Of a stretch of 51,227 nucleotides of DNA, positions 15,848 to 24,720 are shown one piece after another; within the stretch, counting starts at the first letter, position 1, and each line of letters starts with the position of its first letter. Made by a program: the position numbers and the translations under genes. The stretch lies in assembly GCA_964387485.1 (NCBI GenBank), contig CAYLWV010000003.1:1-51227 (forward strand). The letters run 5' to 3'. Source of the DNA: Fluviibacter sp964387485. GTDB taxonomy: Bacteria; Pseudomonadota; Gammaproteobacteria; Burkholderiales; Rhodocyclaceae. The notes below the pieces were generated by a model. The model did no database searches. It had not been told where the DNA came from and saw only the letters and a program-made list of their open reading frames with translations.

Positions 15848-17308
15848 ATGGCCGAAAGCATCCTCATCAATTTCACACCGCAGGAAACCCGGGTGGCGAT
15901 TCTCGAGCAGGGCATTGTTCAGGAACTGCACGTTGAACGCCATGCTACGCGGGGTCTGGTCGGTAATATCTACCTGGGCCGGGTGGTCCGAATTCTGCCG
16001 GGCATGCAATCGGCCTTTGTGGATATCGGTCTGGAGCGTACAGCCTTTCTGCATGTGGCGGATATCTGGCAAGCCCGTATTGGTGAGGTTGCCAATCGGG
16101 AAAGCCGCCCGATTGAGGAGGTGCTCAGCGAAGGACAGACGCTGCTGGTACAGGTGATTAAGGATCCGATCGGCACCAAGGGAGCCCGGTTGTCGACGCA
16201 GGCGTCGATTGCCGGCAGGATGCTGGTATATCTGCCGCAGGAAAAGCATATCGGGATTTCGCAGCGTATTGATGAGGCCGAACGGGAGGTGTTGCGTGAG
16301 CGGCTCACCCGTCTGGTGCCGGCAGATGAGGCGGGGGGCTTTATTCTGCGGACGATTGCCGAAACGGCAGATGACCATGCGTTGCAGGAAGACATTACCT
16401 ACCTGCGCAAACTGTGGACGGATCTGAAGCAGCAGATGACCACGTCACCGGTGCCGGGCCTGATTTATCAAGACCTCTCATTAGCACAACGGGTGCTGCG
16501 TGATTTTGCCAATCCGGAAACCGAACGCATTCTGGTGGACTCACGCGAGACCTTCCAGAAGCTACAGGAGTTTGCCGCGGTCTATATGCCGGGGATCAGT
16601 GGTTTGCTGGAGCACTACAACGAGGATCGTACCCTTTTCGACCTATATGGCGTGGAAGAAGAAATTCAGCGTGCGTTGTCGCGCCGGGTGGGTCTGAAGT
16701 CGGGTGGTTATCTGATTATCGATCAGACGGAAGCCATGACTACGGTGGATGTGAATACCGGCGCTTTTGTCGGTGTCCGTAACTTCGACGAAACGATTTT
16801 CAAGACGAATCTGGAAGCGGCTCAGGCCATTGCCCGTCAGCTGCGATTGCGCAATCTGGGCGGCATCATCATTCTCGATTTCATCGATATGGATCAGCCC
16901 GAGCATCAGGAGGCCGTACTGGCCGAGCTGAACAAATGCCTGAGCCGCGACCACATGCGCATGACGGTCAACGGCTTTACGGCGCTGGGGCTTGTGGAAA
17001 TGACGCGTAAACGGACACGAGAGTCGCTGGCGCGCATTCTGTGCGAAACCTGTCCGACCTGCGATGGTCGTGGCCAGGTGAAGACGGCACGCACCGTCTG
17101 TTACGAAATTTTGCGCGAACTGGTCCGCGAATCCCGACAATTCGTGGCGCGGGAGTACCGGGTGATCGCCAGCCAGAAAGTGGTTGACCTTTTCCTGGAA
17201 GAGGAGGAGCAGGCGCTGGCGATGGCTTCGGACTTTATCGGCAAACCGATCTCGTTGCAGGGGGAGTCAGGCTACGGCCCAGAGCAGCACGATATCGTAT
17301 TGCTCTGA
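15848..17308 (+). CDS. rng: Ribonuclease G
   Basis: 486 aa, matching E. coli RNase G (489). An N-terminal S1 RNA-binding domain (GNIYLGRVVRILPGMQSAFV) is followed by the catalytic DNase I-like region with TTVDVNTGAFVG and IIILDFIDM (the two metal-binding aspartates) and the zinc-link CPTCDGRG. It lacks the long RNase E scaffold tail, so it is RNase G, which matures the 5' end of 16S rRNA and decays certain mRNAs. The start at ATG 15848 (MAESILINFTPQETR) fits the family; 37 upstream codons in frame overlap the trhP start region and are unlikely to be translated. Confidence 0.95.
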   Translation: MAESILINFTPQETRVAILEQGIVQELHVERHATRGLVGNIYLGRVVRILPGMQSAFVDIGLERTAFLHVADIWQARIGEVANRESRPIEEVLSEGQTLLVQVIKDPIGTKGARLSTQASIAGRMLVYLPQEKHIGISQRIDEAEREVLRERLTRLVPADEAGGFILRTIAETADDHALQEDITYLRKLWTDLKQQMTTSPVPGLIYQDLSLAQRVLRDFANPETERILVDSRETFQKLQEFAAVYMPGISGLLEHYNEDRTLFDLYGVEEEIQRALSRRVGLKSGGYLIIDQTEAMTTVDVNTGAFVGVRNFDETIFKTNLEAAQAIARQLRLRNLGGIIILDFIDMDQPEHQEAVLAELNKCLSRDHMRMTVNGFTALGLVEMTRKRTRESLARILCETCPTCDGRGQVKTARTVCYEILRELVRESRQFVAREYRVIASQKVVDLFLEEEEQALAMASDFIGKPISLQGESGYGPEQHDIVLL

Positions 17309-17330
17309 ATCATGGTGCTGGGTGTTCGGC

Positions 17331-18218
17331 CTAGAGTCCTCTAGACCAGGCCGGCCTCAGGTTCGCGATTTCAGGCGTATTAATTGCCGTCGTCACCTGG
17401 TTCAGCAAACGTTCTTTGTCTGCCCCAAGCGTGCCTTTGAGGATGAGCCAGTTTGATGCATGGTCAGAGCGGAAGACTGTGCGCTTAAGTTCAAGCATGG
17501 ATAAAAATCGTTCCATTTCTTGGAACAGGTCGCGTTGAGTTAGTGGCGTCCATTCCGGAAAGGTCTGTCGAAAGCGCTGCTCACCGTTCGGCAGGCTCAC
17601 GACAAGCGTTGCCAGAAATTCGGGTTGAGCGGCGTTGACCAGCCGGGCAGAATTTTCTGCGTGCTGTCGTGTATAAATCTGGCCGCCAAGACCATTTAGA
17701 ATCATCACAGAGCGTTTAATGCCTGCCTGAGCCAGCTTGTCTAGTGCATCTAGTGTGCTGGACTGTGTTTCCCCTTTTTTTACGCGCTCAAGCACTAAGT
17801 CATCGCCGGATTCGGCGCCCACATAGACCAGTGATAAGCCGGCATGACGTAGTTCGGCGATTTCAGATGGGCTCTTTTTTCGCAGGTTTCTGGGGAGGCA
17901 ATAAGACGAGATGCGGTGAACGTGAGGCAGGTGGGTTCGAATCGCTTGCAGGATATTCAGTAACCGTCGCGTGGGTAGAACTAATGCGTCACCATCGGCA
18001 AGAAATACGCGATGAATCCGGCGGCCAGCGTGTTGGCCAATCGCAACAATCTGGTCGAGAATCTCCGATTCTTCGGCTGCCCGAAATGCCTTTTGGGGCG
18101 CGGTGTACATGTCGCAGAACGTGCAATGATTCCAGGAACAACCATTAGTCACTTGCAGAATAAGCGATTCGGCTTCGCTAGGCGGCCTGAAAACAGGTTC
18201 TATATAGTTTAGGCGCAT
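17331..18218 (-). CDS. Radical SAM protein (COG1032-like)
   Basis: 295 aa. The iron-sulfur/SAM motif is CSWNHCTFC, a CX4CX2C variant found in a group of COG1032-type radical SAM proteins, rather than the classical CX3CX2C. Further blocks GLSLVYVGAESGDD and VMILNGLGG match the TIM-barrel strands of the family. No B12-binding domain and no substrate can be assigned. It is the last gene of the minus-strand unit, starting 5 bases after the EamA transporter stop. Confidence 0.85.
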   Translation of the reverse strand: MRLNYIEPVFRPPSEAESLILQVTNGCSWNHCTFCDMYTAPQKAFRAAEESEILDQIVAIGQHAGRRIHRVFLADGDALVLPTRRLLNILQAIRTHLPHVHRISSYCLPRNLRKKSPSEIAELRHAGLSLVYVGAESGDDLVLERVKKGETQSSTLDALDKLAQAGIKRSVMILNGLGGQIYTRQHAENSARLVNAAQPEFLATLVVSLPNGEQRFRQTFPEWTPLTQRDLFQEMERFLSMLELKRTVFRSDHASNWLILKGTLGADKERLLNQVTTAINTPEIANLRPAWSRGL

Positions 18219-18223
18219 GTTTT

Positions 18224-19153
18224 TTACCGCCCATTGTCTGACGGATGGGTTCGCCCCACTTGAAAAGAGATGGGGTTGGTGGGGATCGCGCCCAGCAGTG
18301 CACCAAACGAAACGACCGCTATGCCGACAATGACGACCCAGGATAAACTTTCGGCAAGGATGAAGTAACCGCCAATAGCGGAAAACCCTGGGACGAGTGC
18401 GAGCATCATGGAGGCTTCGCAGGCGCCGATTTTATGGGTCGCGTAGCTGAACATGCCGGCTGCAAGTAGGGCCGCCACCATGCCTTGATAGATCGCCTGC
18501 AGCATCAGGTCTGGCCATGGAGCGGATTCGATGCCTTTAGGAAGCCAGAGCAAATAAACGGGCATGTAGCAGAGCAGCGCAAAGGTGGCGATCCCACAAA
18601 TGCCCAAAAGCGGTTTGATATGCCAGCGCCGGATAAGAACGCCAAAGATAGCCCAGCATAATGCTGCCGAAAGGAAGAGCAGGTCGCCTCGCCACTGCCC
18701 GGCGATTTGATGGTTGACTAGGCTGTCAAAAGCAATCATAACCAAGCCACAGGTGGAAATGAGTAGGGCAATGAGTGTGTGACGCGATAGCCGGAAACCT
18801 GAAAGAATGGCAACGATGATGACGGTCCAGAACGGGATGCCACCGTTCACGAAAACACCGGCATGCGCACTGGGTGCAAACGAGAAACCTGAGTACACGA
18901 AGAGCCCGTAACCGAGGCCACCGAAAAGCGACAGTGCCATATATTTCGGCCAATCTTTGTATGGGACGAATTTGATAAAGAGTGGCAGAGTCAGGAGTCC
19001 AGAAACACCGAATCGCATTGCGGCGAGATCAAAAGGGGTAAAAATTCCCTTTGCGCCGAAACGTGACACGATGTTGAAGCCGCTCCAGCAGATCACGACA
19101 ACCAGCGCAGCCAGCAGTCCTTTGGTTTGGTCGGGCAGTTTGGTCAGAGGCAC
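18224..19153 (-). CDS. EamA/DMT-family transporter
   Basis: 309 aa with about ten membrane helices arranged as two repeated EamA halves (GLLAALVVVICWSGFNIVSR at the first helix). The drug/metabolite transporter superfamily usually exports metabolites or amino acids; the substrate is not predictable. It starts one base after the thioesterase stop and ends 5 bases before the radical SAM gene, so it is embedded in the same transcript. Confidence 0.85.
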   Translation of the reverse strand: MPLTKLPDQTKGLLAALVVVICWSGFNIVSRFGAKGIFTPFDLAAMRFGVSGLLTLPLFIKFVPYKDWPKYMALSLFGGLGYGLFVYSGFSFAPSAHAGVFVNGGIPFWTVIIVAILSGFRLSRHTLIALLISTCGLVMIAFDSLVNHQIAGQWRGDLLFLSAALCWAIFGVLIRRWHIKPLLGICGIATFALLCYMPVYLLWLPKGIESAPWPDLMLQAIYQGMVAALLAAGMFSYATHKIGACEASMMLALVPGFSAIGGYFILAESLSWVVIVGIAVVSFGALLGAIPTNPISFQVGRTHPSDNGR

Positions 19154-19154
19154 T

Positions 19155-19571
19155 TTAATTGAATACGTCAGGCAGTGACGTGGATTTCATCACCTTGGTG
19201 TCAACGCAAACCAGGTGAAATGTTGCCGTGACCAGCAGGTTCGCTTCGTCGTCGAGGGCCGTGTTGGGCAGCATGTTTGAACGATATATCTTCTGTACCA
19301 ACGTTAACTGACTGCGCCCTTTGTGTGTTACTTCATGGCTGAAGTGCAGTTGGTCATTCAGACGACCCGGCTGATGAAACGACAGCGTAGTTTCTCGGAT
19401 GACCAGCACATGTCCAAGTTTGCCTTCGAGTTCTGTGGGGCCGGCACCAAGTCTATCCAGCCATTCTGTCCGACTACGCTCACAGAATTCGAGATAGCGT
19501 GCATGGTGGATAACACCTGCTGCATCGGTATCGGCGTAGCAGGCACGGATATGAAAATGGTCGAGAATCAT
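19155..19571 (-). CDS. Hotdog-fold acyl-CoA thioesterase (YbgC/FadM-like)
   Basis: 138 aa, single 4HBT hotdog domain. ACYADTDAAGVIHHARYLEF contains the conserved aspartate of the YbgC-type active site (ADTDAAGVIHH), with ERSRTEWL after it. These enzymes hydrolyse short- or medium-chain acyl-CoAs. It lies between the response regulator (11 bases upstream) and the transporter. Given the acyl-CoA genes across the divergent promoter region, a linked role in acyl-CoA turnover is plausible, but inferred. Confidence 0.85.
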   Translation of the reverse strand: MILDHFHIRACYADTDAAGVIHHARYLEFCERSRTEWLDRLGAGPTELEGKLGHVLVIRETTLSFHQPGRLNDQLHFSHEVTHKGRSQLTLVQKIYRSNMLPNTALDDEANLLVTATFHLVCVDTKVMKSTSLPDVFN

Positions 19572-19582
19572 AGTGGTGTGTG

Positions 19583-20314
19583 TCAGGTGGGTTCGCTGTT
19601 GAGCGTGGTCCAGGTCACCTGCGCCAGAAACAGGTAACCTGAACCGTAAACAGTTTTGATGATTTCCTGGGACTTCGCATCAGTTTCCAGTTTCTTTCGC
19701 AGCCGGGAGATGCGAATGTCGACGCTACGGTCGTTAGGACCGATGTCGCGATGGCCGATGAGGCGTTCACGTTGCAAAATGCGGTTGGGGTTCTTGACGA
19801 AGACTTTCAGAAGCTCGGCCTCTGCGGTGCTTAAAACGATTTCAGCCTGACCGTCGGCGCTGAGGGTGTTGTTGGCCAGATTAAACTTCCATTGATGAAA
19901 GCTGGCAACCTCTTGCTGGGCACGTCTCTGCGGCGATTCTGCATGCCGGCGCACCACTGATTTCACACGGGCGACCAGTTCCCTTGGATCAAAGGGTTTC
20001 ACCATGTAGTCATCCGCCCCTATTTCTAACCCCATGACCTTGTCACTGACATGTGAGCGTCCTGTCAGGATGAGAACACCGGCTGAAGAATTTGTTTTGA
20101 TTTCGCGCACAAGATCCATGCCGTCGATATCAGGTAACCCTAGGTCGACAATACACAATGCGGGCGCTGAAAGTTTGAGTTTGCGTTTAAACTCCGCAGC
20201 AGTACGTGCTGATTCACAATGAAAACCATAGTCAGCAAGATAGCTGGCGATGCTGCTGGCGATTTGTTGATCATCATCAACAATAAGTATGCGTGAAGTG
20301 GATGGATTCAACAT
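19583..20314 (-). CDS. OmpR/PhoB-family response regulator
   Basis: 243 aa from ATG 20314 (MLNPSTSRILIVDDD). The receiver domain has the acidic pocket VDDD, the phosphoacceptor D57 (CIVDLGLPDIDG), a Thr/Ser position in LILTGRS and the lysine of MVKPFDP. The C-terminal winged-helix DNA-binding domain includes RERLIGHRD, SVDIRISRLRKKLE and TVYGSGYLF. It starts 4 bases after the kinase stop and so is its obvious partner. Longer in-frame starts exist but lie inside the kinase gene. A possible binding site is the direct repeat at 22219-22236. Confidence 0.93.
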   Translation of the reverse strand: MLNPSTSRILIVDDDQQIASSIASYLADYGFHCESARTAAEFKRKLKLSAPALCIVDLGLPDIDGMDLVREIKTNSSAGVLILTGRSHVSDKVMGLEIGADDYMVKPFDPRELVARVKSVVRRHAESPQRRAQQEVASFHQWKFNLANNTLSADGQAEIVLSTAEAELLKVFVKNPNRILQRERLIGHRDIGPNDRSVDIRISRLRKKLETDAKSQEIIKTVYGSGYLFLAQVTWTTLNSEPT

Positions 20315-20318
20315 GGTG

Positions 20319-22082
20319 CTAGGCCTGGCCGAGTGCAATGGCAAGTTCGTGTTTTGAAAAAGGTTTGTTGAGGCTGATGAATTCACCTTCATAGCCGGAG
20401 TTGTCTTTAAGGAGGTCTTCAAAGCCACTCATGATGATGATGTGGAGCTGCGGGCGCAGTGATTTAACATCACGTGCCATGTCCCGGCCATTACGGCTGC
20501 CCGGCATAATGACATCCGTCACCACGATGGCGATATCTTGAATATTGCGCACTAGCTCAAGCGCGTGTGCGGCATTATCGGCTTCGAGAACGGGGTGCCC
20601 CAGATCGAGCAGTTGGTTACGTATCACCTGACGTACATCGGGGTCGTCTTCAACCAAAAGCACAAGCTGACCGCTTCGAGAGATGACGGTTTCAGCATTG
20701 TTCAGTGCTTGTTCTTCGGGAGCTTCATGGTGTACAGGCAAGGCCAGACTCATGACCGTGCCTTTGTCTGGTTCGCTCCTGACCATNNNNNNNNNNNNNN
20801 NNNNNNNNNNNNNNNNNNNNNNNNNNNNNNNNNNNNNNNNNNNNNNNNNNNNNNNNNNNNNNNNNNNNNNNNNNNNNNNNNNNNNNAAATTGAGCAGTGC
20901 GTTTTCTAGTTGGTGGGCATCAATCCGGGCGATGAGAGGCTCATGATTGAACGCAAGGGTGAGCGTGATGCGTGACGATAGTGATCGCTGTAGTAGCGGG
21001 GTAATGTCTTCGACCAAGTTGCGAATATTGATGACGAAGGGGCGCAGGGGCTGCTGCCGGGAGAAGGATAGAAGTCGTTGAACCAGCTGTGCGCCACGTT
21101 TGCCAGCTTCAAGAGCGGGTTCTACTAGGTTGAGAATGGCAGGATTCGCGTTAGCCTGCTCTTTAAGAATAGACAGATTGCCGACTACGATGGTGAGTAG
21201 GTTGTTGAAGTCATGGGCAATGCCACTGCTGAGCTGTCCGATGGCCTCCATCTTCTGGGCCTGTACGAGTGCCGCCTGCATGCGCTTTTGTTCACTAATA
21301 TCGAACGACAGTACAAAGCAGCCTACAACATGACCATCCTTGTTTATTTCCGGCACTAGGGAACTGCGTGCGTAGACCTTTTCGCCATTACGAATCATGG
21401 CGTATTCGTATGTGACCTGCTCTCCAGAAAGTGCGCGGGCAATGTGATGTTTGACACTATCCTGAGCGCGAATGCCGATGATGTTGTGAATCGAGTTACC
21501 GATGACTTCATCGGCCGTCTTGTTGAACCAGTTGCAGTAGCCAAGATTGGCGTAACGGTAGGTCTGGCTGCTGTCAAAGTAGGCAATGAGGGCCGGAATC
21601 GTGTCCGTGATCAACCGCATCTGGCTTTCGCTGCGGCGTAGAGCCTCTGTTCGTCGTACGACCCGTTGTTCAAGTTCAGAATTCTGTTCTTTGATCAGGT
21701 TTTCGTAGCGGCGTTGTTCGGTAATGTCTGTATAGAGTGTGATAAAGCCGCGGTGAGGCAATGGTTCGCCGTGGATGCGCAAAATGCGGCCATCGGGTCT
21801 GGTGCGTTCGAAATTGTGCGGTTGTGTATTGCGCGCGGCATCGACTCTAGCCTTGATCTGTACTTCGGCATCACCTTCGCCATACTCACCCCGCTCGGCG
21901 TTGTAGCGGATAAATGATTCGAAATCTGCCCCGACAAAGGCCAAGCTGGCTGGGAAATCTAATAGACGTAGGAATGGTTCGTTCCAAGCAACCATTTTGA
22001 GTTCGGAATCAAAGACCGTGATGCCTTGATCTAAAAGATGTAGGCCAGCTTCTATCTGATCTAAACGGCTGTTTTGGTCCAT
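20319..22082 (-). CDS. PAS-PAS hybrid sensor histidine kinase with C-terminal receiver (interrupted by assembly gap)
   Basis: Order: a PAS_7-like sensor (about 8-125), a short coiled linker, a second PAS domain (about 155-265, ending with the FDISEQKRM linker), a HisKA dimerisation domain with phosphoacceptor H290 (SSGIAHDFNNLLT), an HATPase domain largely lost in the N run, then a receiver domain (LVLLVEDDPDVRQV, acceptor Asp in VVTDVIMPG, lysine in SLNKPF). No membrane helix is visible, so it is probably cytoplasmic. The reading frame is formally open across the 100 N, but the N box ends at ALLN and the text resumes at the last beta-strand of the ATPase, so sequence is missing. The first PAS resembles that of ErcS/NahK-type kinases of pseudomonads. 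It pairs with the OmpR-type regulator 4 bases downstream. Confidence 0.9.
   Translation of the reverse strand: MDQNSRLDQIEAGLHLLDQGITVFDSELKMVAWNEPFLRLLDFPASLAFVGADFESFIRYNAERGEYGEGDAEVQIKARVDAARNTQPHNFERTRPDGRILRIHGEPLPHRGFITLYTDITEQRRYENLIKEQNSELEQRVVRRTEALRRSESQMRLITDTIPALIAYFDSSQTYRYANLGYCNWFNKTADEVIGNSIHNIIGIRAQDSVKHHIARALSGEQVTYEYAMIRNGEKVYARSSLVPEINKDGHVVGCFVLSFDISEQKRMQAALVQAQKMEAIGQLSSGIAHDFNNLLTIVVGNLSILKEQANANPAILNLVEPALEAGKRGAQLVQRLLSFSRQQPLRPFVINIRNLVEDITPLLQRSLSSRITLTLAFNHEPLIARIDAHQLENALLNXXXXXXXXXXXXXXXXXXXXXXXXXXXXXXXXXXMVRSEPDKGTVMSLALPVHHEAPEEQALNNAETVISRSGQLVLLVEDDPDVRQVIRNQLLDLGHPVLEADNAAHALELVRNIQDIAIVVTDVIMPGSRNGRDMARDVKSLRPQLHIIIMSGFEDLLKDNSGYEGEFISLNKPFSKHELAIALGQA
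20787..20886. other. Assembly gap of 100 N
   Basis: Exactly 100 N, a conventional placeholder for a gap of unknown size. It removes the ATP-binding part of the kinase: the G1, F and G2 boxes of a typical HATPase domain would need about 90 residues between the flanking sequences, whereas 100 N encode only 33. The real missing length is therefore probably about 270 bases. Confidence 0.95.
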
Positions 22083-22218
22083 GATGAGACGATAAGGCTT
22101 GAAATGGCTTGTGCAGTGCGCAGAGGCACAGACTTTAACAAGTTCTAGTGTAGCTGCAATAAAAGCGCCACCGTTGAAAACATTCGTTACATTTCTGTAA
22201 GCCTGCGGTTACAAAACT

Positions 22219-22236
22219 TTGTCATTCTGTGGTCAT
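22219..22236 (+). promoter_or_regulatory. Candidate OmpR/PhoB-type direct-repeat operator
   Basis: TTGTCAT (22219-22225), TCTG, TGGTCAT (22230-22236): two 7-mers at 11-base spacing, the geometry bound by OmpR/PhoB-family regulators and similar to a Pho box. It lies in the 218-base region between the kinase start (22082) and the acyl-CoA synthetase start (22301), where promoters for both directions must lie. The adjacent regulator is of the right family. No convincing sigma-70 hexamers were identified. Confidence 0.35.
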
Positions 22237-22300
22237 AGCCGCAAAGACGGAAAAAACTAATAAATACAGAGACATTCCAGAAACATAAAGGAGATAGGCC

Positions 22301-23938
22301 GTGGGATCCATATACGATCAGGGGCTGGATAAGAATCCGGCAAACTATGTATCGCTGTCGCCGCTGAGTTTTTTGCGCCGCTCGGCCATGGTTTACCCGA
22401 AACGCATTTCGATTATTCAGGATAATAAGCAATATACGTGGGCAGAAACCTACGAACGTGTGAAACGTTTTGCATCGGCGTTAACCCGGCTGGGTATTGG
22501 CAAAAACGATACAGTGGCCTGCATGCTGCCTAATATTGCCGCCATGTACGAAGCGCATTTCGCGGTGCCCATGGCTGGCGCGGTAGTTAACACCTTGAAT
22601 ACCCGTCTGGATGCCGAAGCGATTGCCTTTCAGCTGCAGCATGGTGAGGCCAAGGTGCTGTTGACGGATCCTGAATTTGCGAAAGTGATTAAAGGTGCGC
22701 TGGATCTGTTGCCTGGCAAGAAGCCGATTGTCATTGACGTGATGGATGCTGAATACGAGAGCCAGGAACGTGTCGGTACGCTGGATTACGATCAGCTGCT
22801 GGCTGACGGCGATGCAAAATACAACTGGAGCCTGCCTGAAGATGAGTGGGATCCGATTGCACTTAACTACACTTCGGGTACCACCGGTAATCCTAAAGGC
22901 GTGGTTTACCATCATCGTGGCGCTTATCTGAATGCCGTTTCGAATGTGGTGTCGTGGGGCATGCCACCGCATGCGGTTTACCTGTGGACACTTCCCATGT
23001 TCCACTGCAACGGTTGGTGCTTCCCATGGACCATGGCAGTTAATGCCGGCGTGAGCGTCTGTTTGCGCAAAGTCGACCCGGCCAAAATCTTTGAACTGAT
23101 CAAAGAACACCGCATTACGCATATGTGCGGTGCACCGATTGTGTACGGCATGCTGATTAATGCACCGGAATCTTGTCGTGCAGGGCTAAATCACAAGATT
23201 AATGGCCTAATCGCTGGCGCTGCGCCACCGGCCGCCATTATTGAAGGCTGCGAGAAGATGGGGTTCGATATCACCCACGTCTATGGCCTCACCGAAACCT
23301 ACGGGCCAGCCTCTGTTTGCGCCAAACAGCCAGAATGGGATGTGCTGTCGCTGGAGTTTCGTGCGGCCCGTAACGGTCGACAGGGGGTGAATTATCACCT
23401 GCAGGAAGCCGTGACCGTTCTGGATCCGGAAACGATGTTGCCCGTGCCCTGGGATGGTGAGACCGTGGGTGAAATCATGTTCCGTGGCAACGTGGTGATG
23501 AAGGGCTACCTCAAGAATACTGAAGCTACGGCCGAAGCGTTTGCGGGAGGGTGGTTCCATACCGGCGATCTGGCCGTCGTGCACAGCGACGGTTACGTCA
23601 AGATCAAGGACCGTTCCAAAGATGTGATTATTTCTGGTGGCGAGAATATCTCTTCGCTGGAAGTGGAAGAAGTGCTATTCCGTCATCCGGCTGTGAATAT
23701 AGCCGCAGTCGTTGCTAAGCCAGACGACAAATGGGGTGAAGTGCCTTGTGCGTATGTCGAACTTCGTCCGGGTGCAACCGCTACCGAAGCAGAAGTCATT
23801 GAATTCTGCCGCGAACATCTGGCACGCTTTAAAGTGCCTAAGAAGGTGATCTTCATCGAAATTCCGAAGACCTCCACTGGTAAAGTTCAAAAATTCCGGT
23901 TGCGCGAGCTGGCCAAGTCCGCGTCTGCCATTGAATAA
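22301..23938 (+). CDS. Short/medium-chain acyl-CoA synthetase (AMP-forming)
   Basis: 545 aa, ANL superfamily. The P-loop-like motif YTSGTTGNPKGV, the YGLTETYGP motif, the GWFHTGDLAVV hinge and the C-terminal KTSTGKVQK lysine are all present, so both the adenylation and thioester steps should work. Family resemblance is to AlkK-like and acetate/butyrate-type acyl-CoA ligases; chain-length preference cannot be read from sequence. GTG 22301 is supported by AAGGAGAT (22288-22295). It is first in a seven- to eight-gene operon of acyl-CoA oxidation genes and would supply their substrate. Confidence 0.92.
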   Translation: MGSIYDQGLDKNPANYVSLSPLSFLRRSAMVYPKRISIIQDNKQYTWAETYERVKRFASALTRLGIGKNDTVACMLPNIAAMYEAHFAVPMAGAVVNTLNTRLDAEAIAFQLQHGEAKVLLTDPEFAKVIKGALDLLPGKKPIVIDVMDAEYESQERVGTLDYDQLLADGDAKYNWSLPEDEWDPIALNYTSGTTGNPKGVVYHHRGAYLNAVSNVVSWGMPPHAVYLWTLPMFHCNGWCFPWTMAVNAGVSVCLRKVDPAKIFELIKEHRITHMCGAPIVYGMLINAPESCRAGLNHKINGLIAGAAPPAAIIEGCEKMGFDITHVYGLTETYGPASVCAKQPEWDVLSLEFRAARNGRQGVNYHLQEAVTVLDPETMLPVPWDGETVGEIMFRGNVVMKGYLKNTEATAEAFAGGWFHTGDLAVVHSDGYVKIKDRSKDVIISGGENISSLEVEEVLFRHPAVNIAAVVAKPDDKWGEVPCAYVELRPGATATEAEVIEFCREHLARFKVPKKVIFIEIPKTSTGKVQKFRLRELAKSASAIE

Positions 23939-23961
23939 CCCCAAGTGCTCCAGGAGTTGCT

Positions 23962-24711
23962 ATGAAAGTACTGGTACCGGTCAAACGCGTTATCGATTAC
24001 AACGTTAAGGTACGTGTGAAAGCCGATGAGACGGATGTCGATCTGGCTAACGTGAAGATGTCGATGAATCCGTTTGATGAAATCGCTGTTGAAGAAGCGG
24101 TACGCCTCAAAGAAAAAGGGATTGTGACAGAAGTGGTTGCCGTGTCGTGTGGACCGGCCGCATGCCAGGACACGTTGCGCTCGGCTATGGCGATGGGCGC
24201 TGATCGGGGCATTCTGGTTGAAAGCAACGATGAGCTGCAGCCACTGGCTGTGGCCAAGCTGCTCAAAGCGGTTTGTGAGAAGGAAAACCCATCGTTGGTG
24301 ATCTGCGGCAAACAGGCCATTGACGATGATTCAAATCAGACGGGACAGATGCTGGCCGCACTGATGGATTGGCCGCAGGCCACCTTTGCGTCAAAAGTCG
24401 AACTGGCTGGTGACAAAGTGACCGTGACGCGCGAAATTGATGGCGGTCTGGAAACATTGGCCATGTCGTTGCCAGCCGTTGTGACAACCGACTTGCGCTT
24501 GAACGAACCGCGTTATGCCACATTGCCGAACATCATGAAGGCGAAGAAAAAGCCGCTGGATACCATGGCCGCAGATAGTCTGGGTGTGGATACGCAGCCG
24601 CGTTTAAAGACCATTAAGGTCAGCGAGCCACCGAAGCGTGCCGGTGGCGTTAAGGTGGCCGATGTGGCCGATCTACTCAACAAGCTTCGTAACGAAGCCA
24701 AAGTGATTTAA
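23962..24711 (+). CDS. etfB: Electron transfer flavoprotein, beta subunit
   Basis: 249 aa. It starts MKVLVPVKRVIDYNVKVRVK and contains SMNPFDEIAVEEAVRLKE and CGKQAIDDDSNQTGQMLAA, hallmark segments of EtfB including the AMP-binding region. It forms the soluble FAD/AMP heterodimer with EtfA that accepts electrons from acyl-CoA dehydrogenases. It lies 23 bases after the synthetase, with an AGGAG site before the ATG, and 9 bases before etfA. Confidence 0.96.
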   Translation: MKVLVPVKRVIDYNVKVRVKADETDVDLANVKMSMNPFDEIAVEEAVRLKEKGIVTEVVAVSCGPAACQDTLRSAMAMGADRGILVESNDELQPLAVAKLLKAVCEKENPSLVICGKQAIDDDSNQTGQMLAALMDWPQATFASKVELAGDKVTVTREIDGGLETLAMSLPAVVTTDLRLNEPRYATLPNIMKAKKKPLDTMAADSLGVDTQPRLKTIKVSEPPKRAGGVKVADVADLLNKLRNEAKVI

Positions 24712-24720
24712 GGAGAGATC

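Noticed and set aside
17328..17347. CTAGAG/CTCTAG palindrome between rng and the radical SAM gene
   Set aside because: Short stem with a 2-base loop and no T run; partly inside the coding end.
20787..20886. Run of identical characters as a repeat
   Set aside because: These are N placeholders of the assembly, not sequence.
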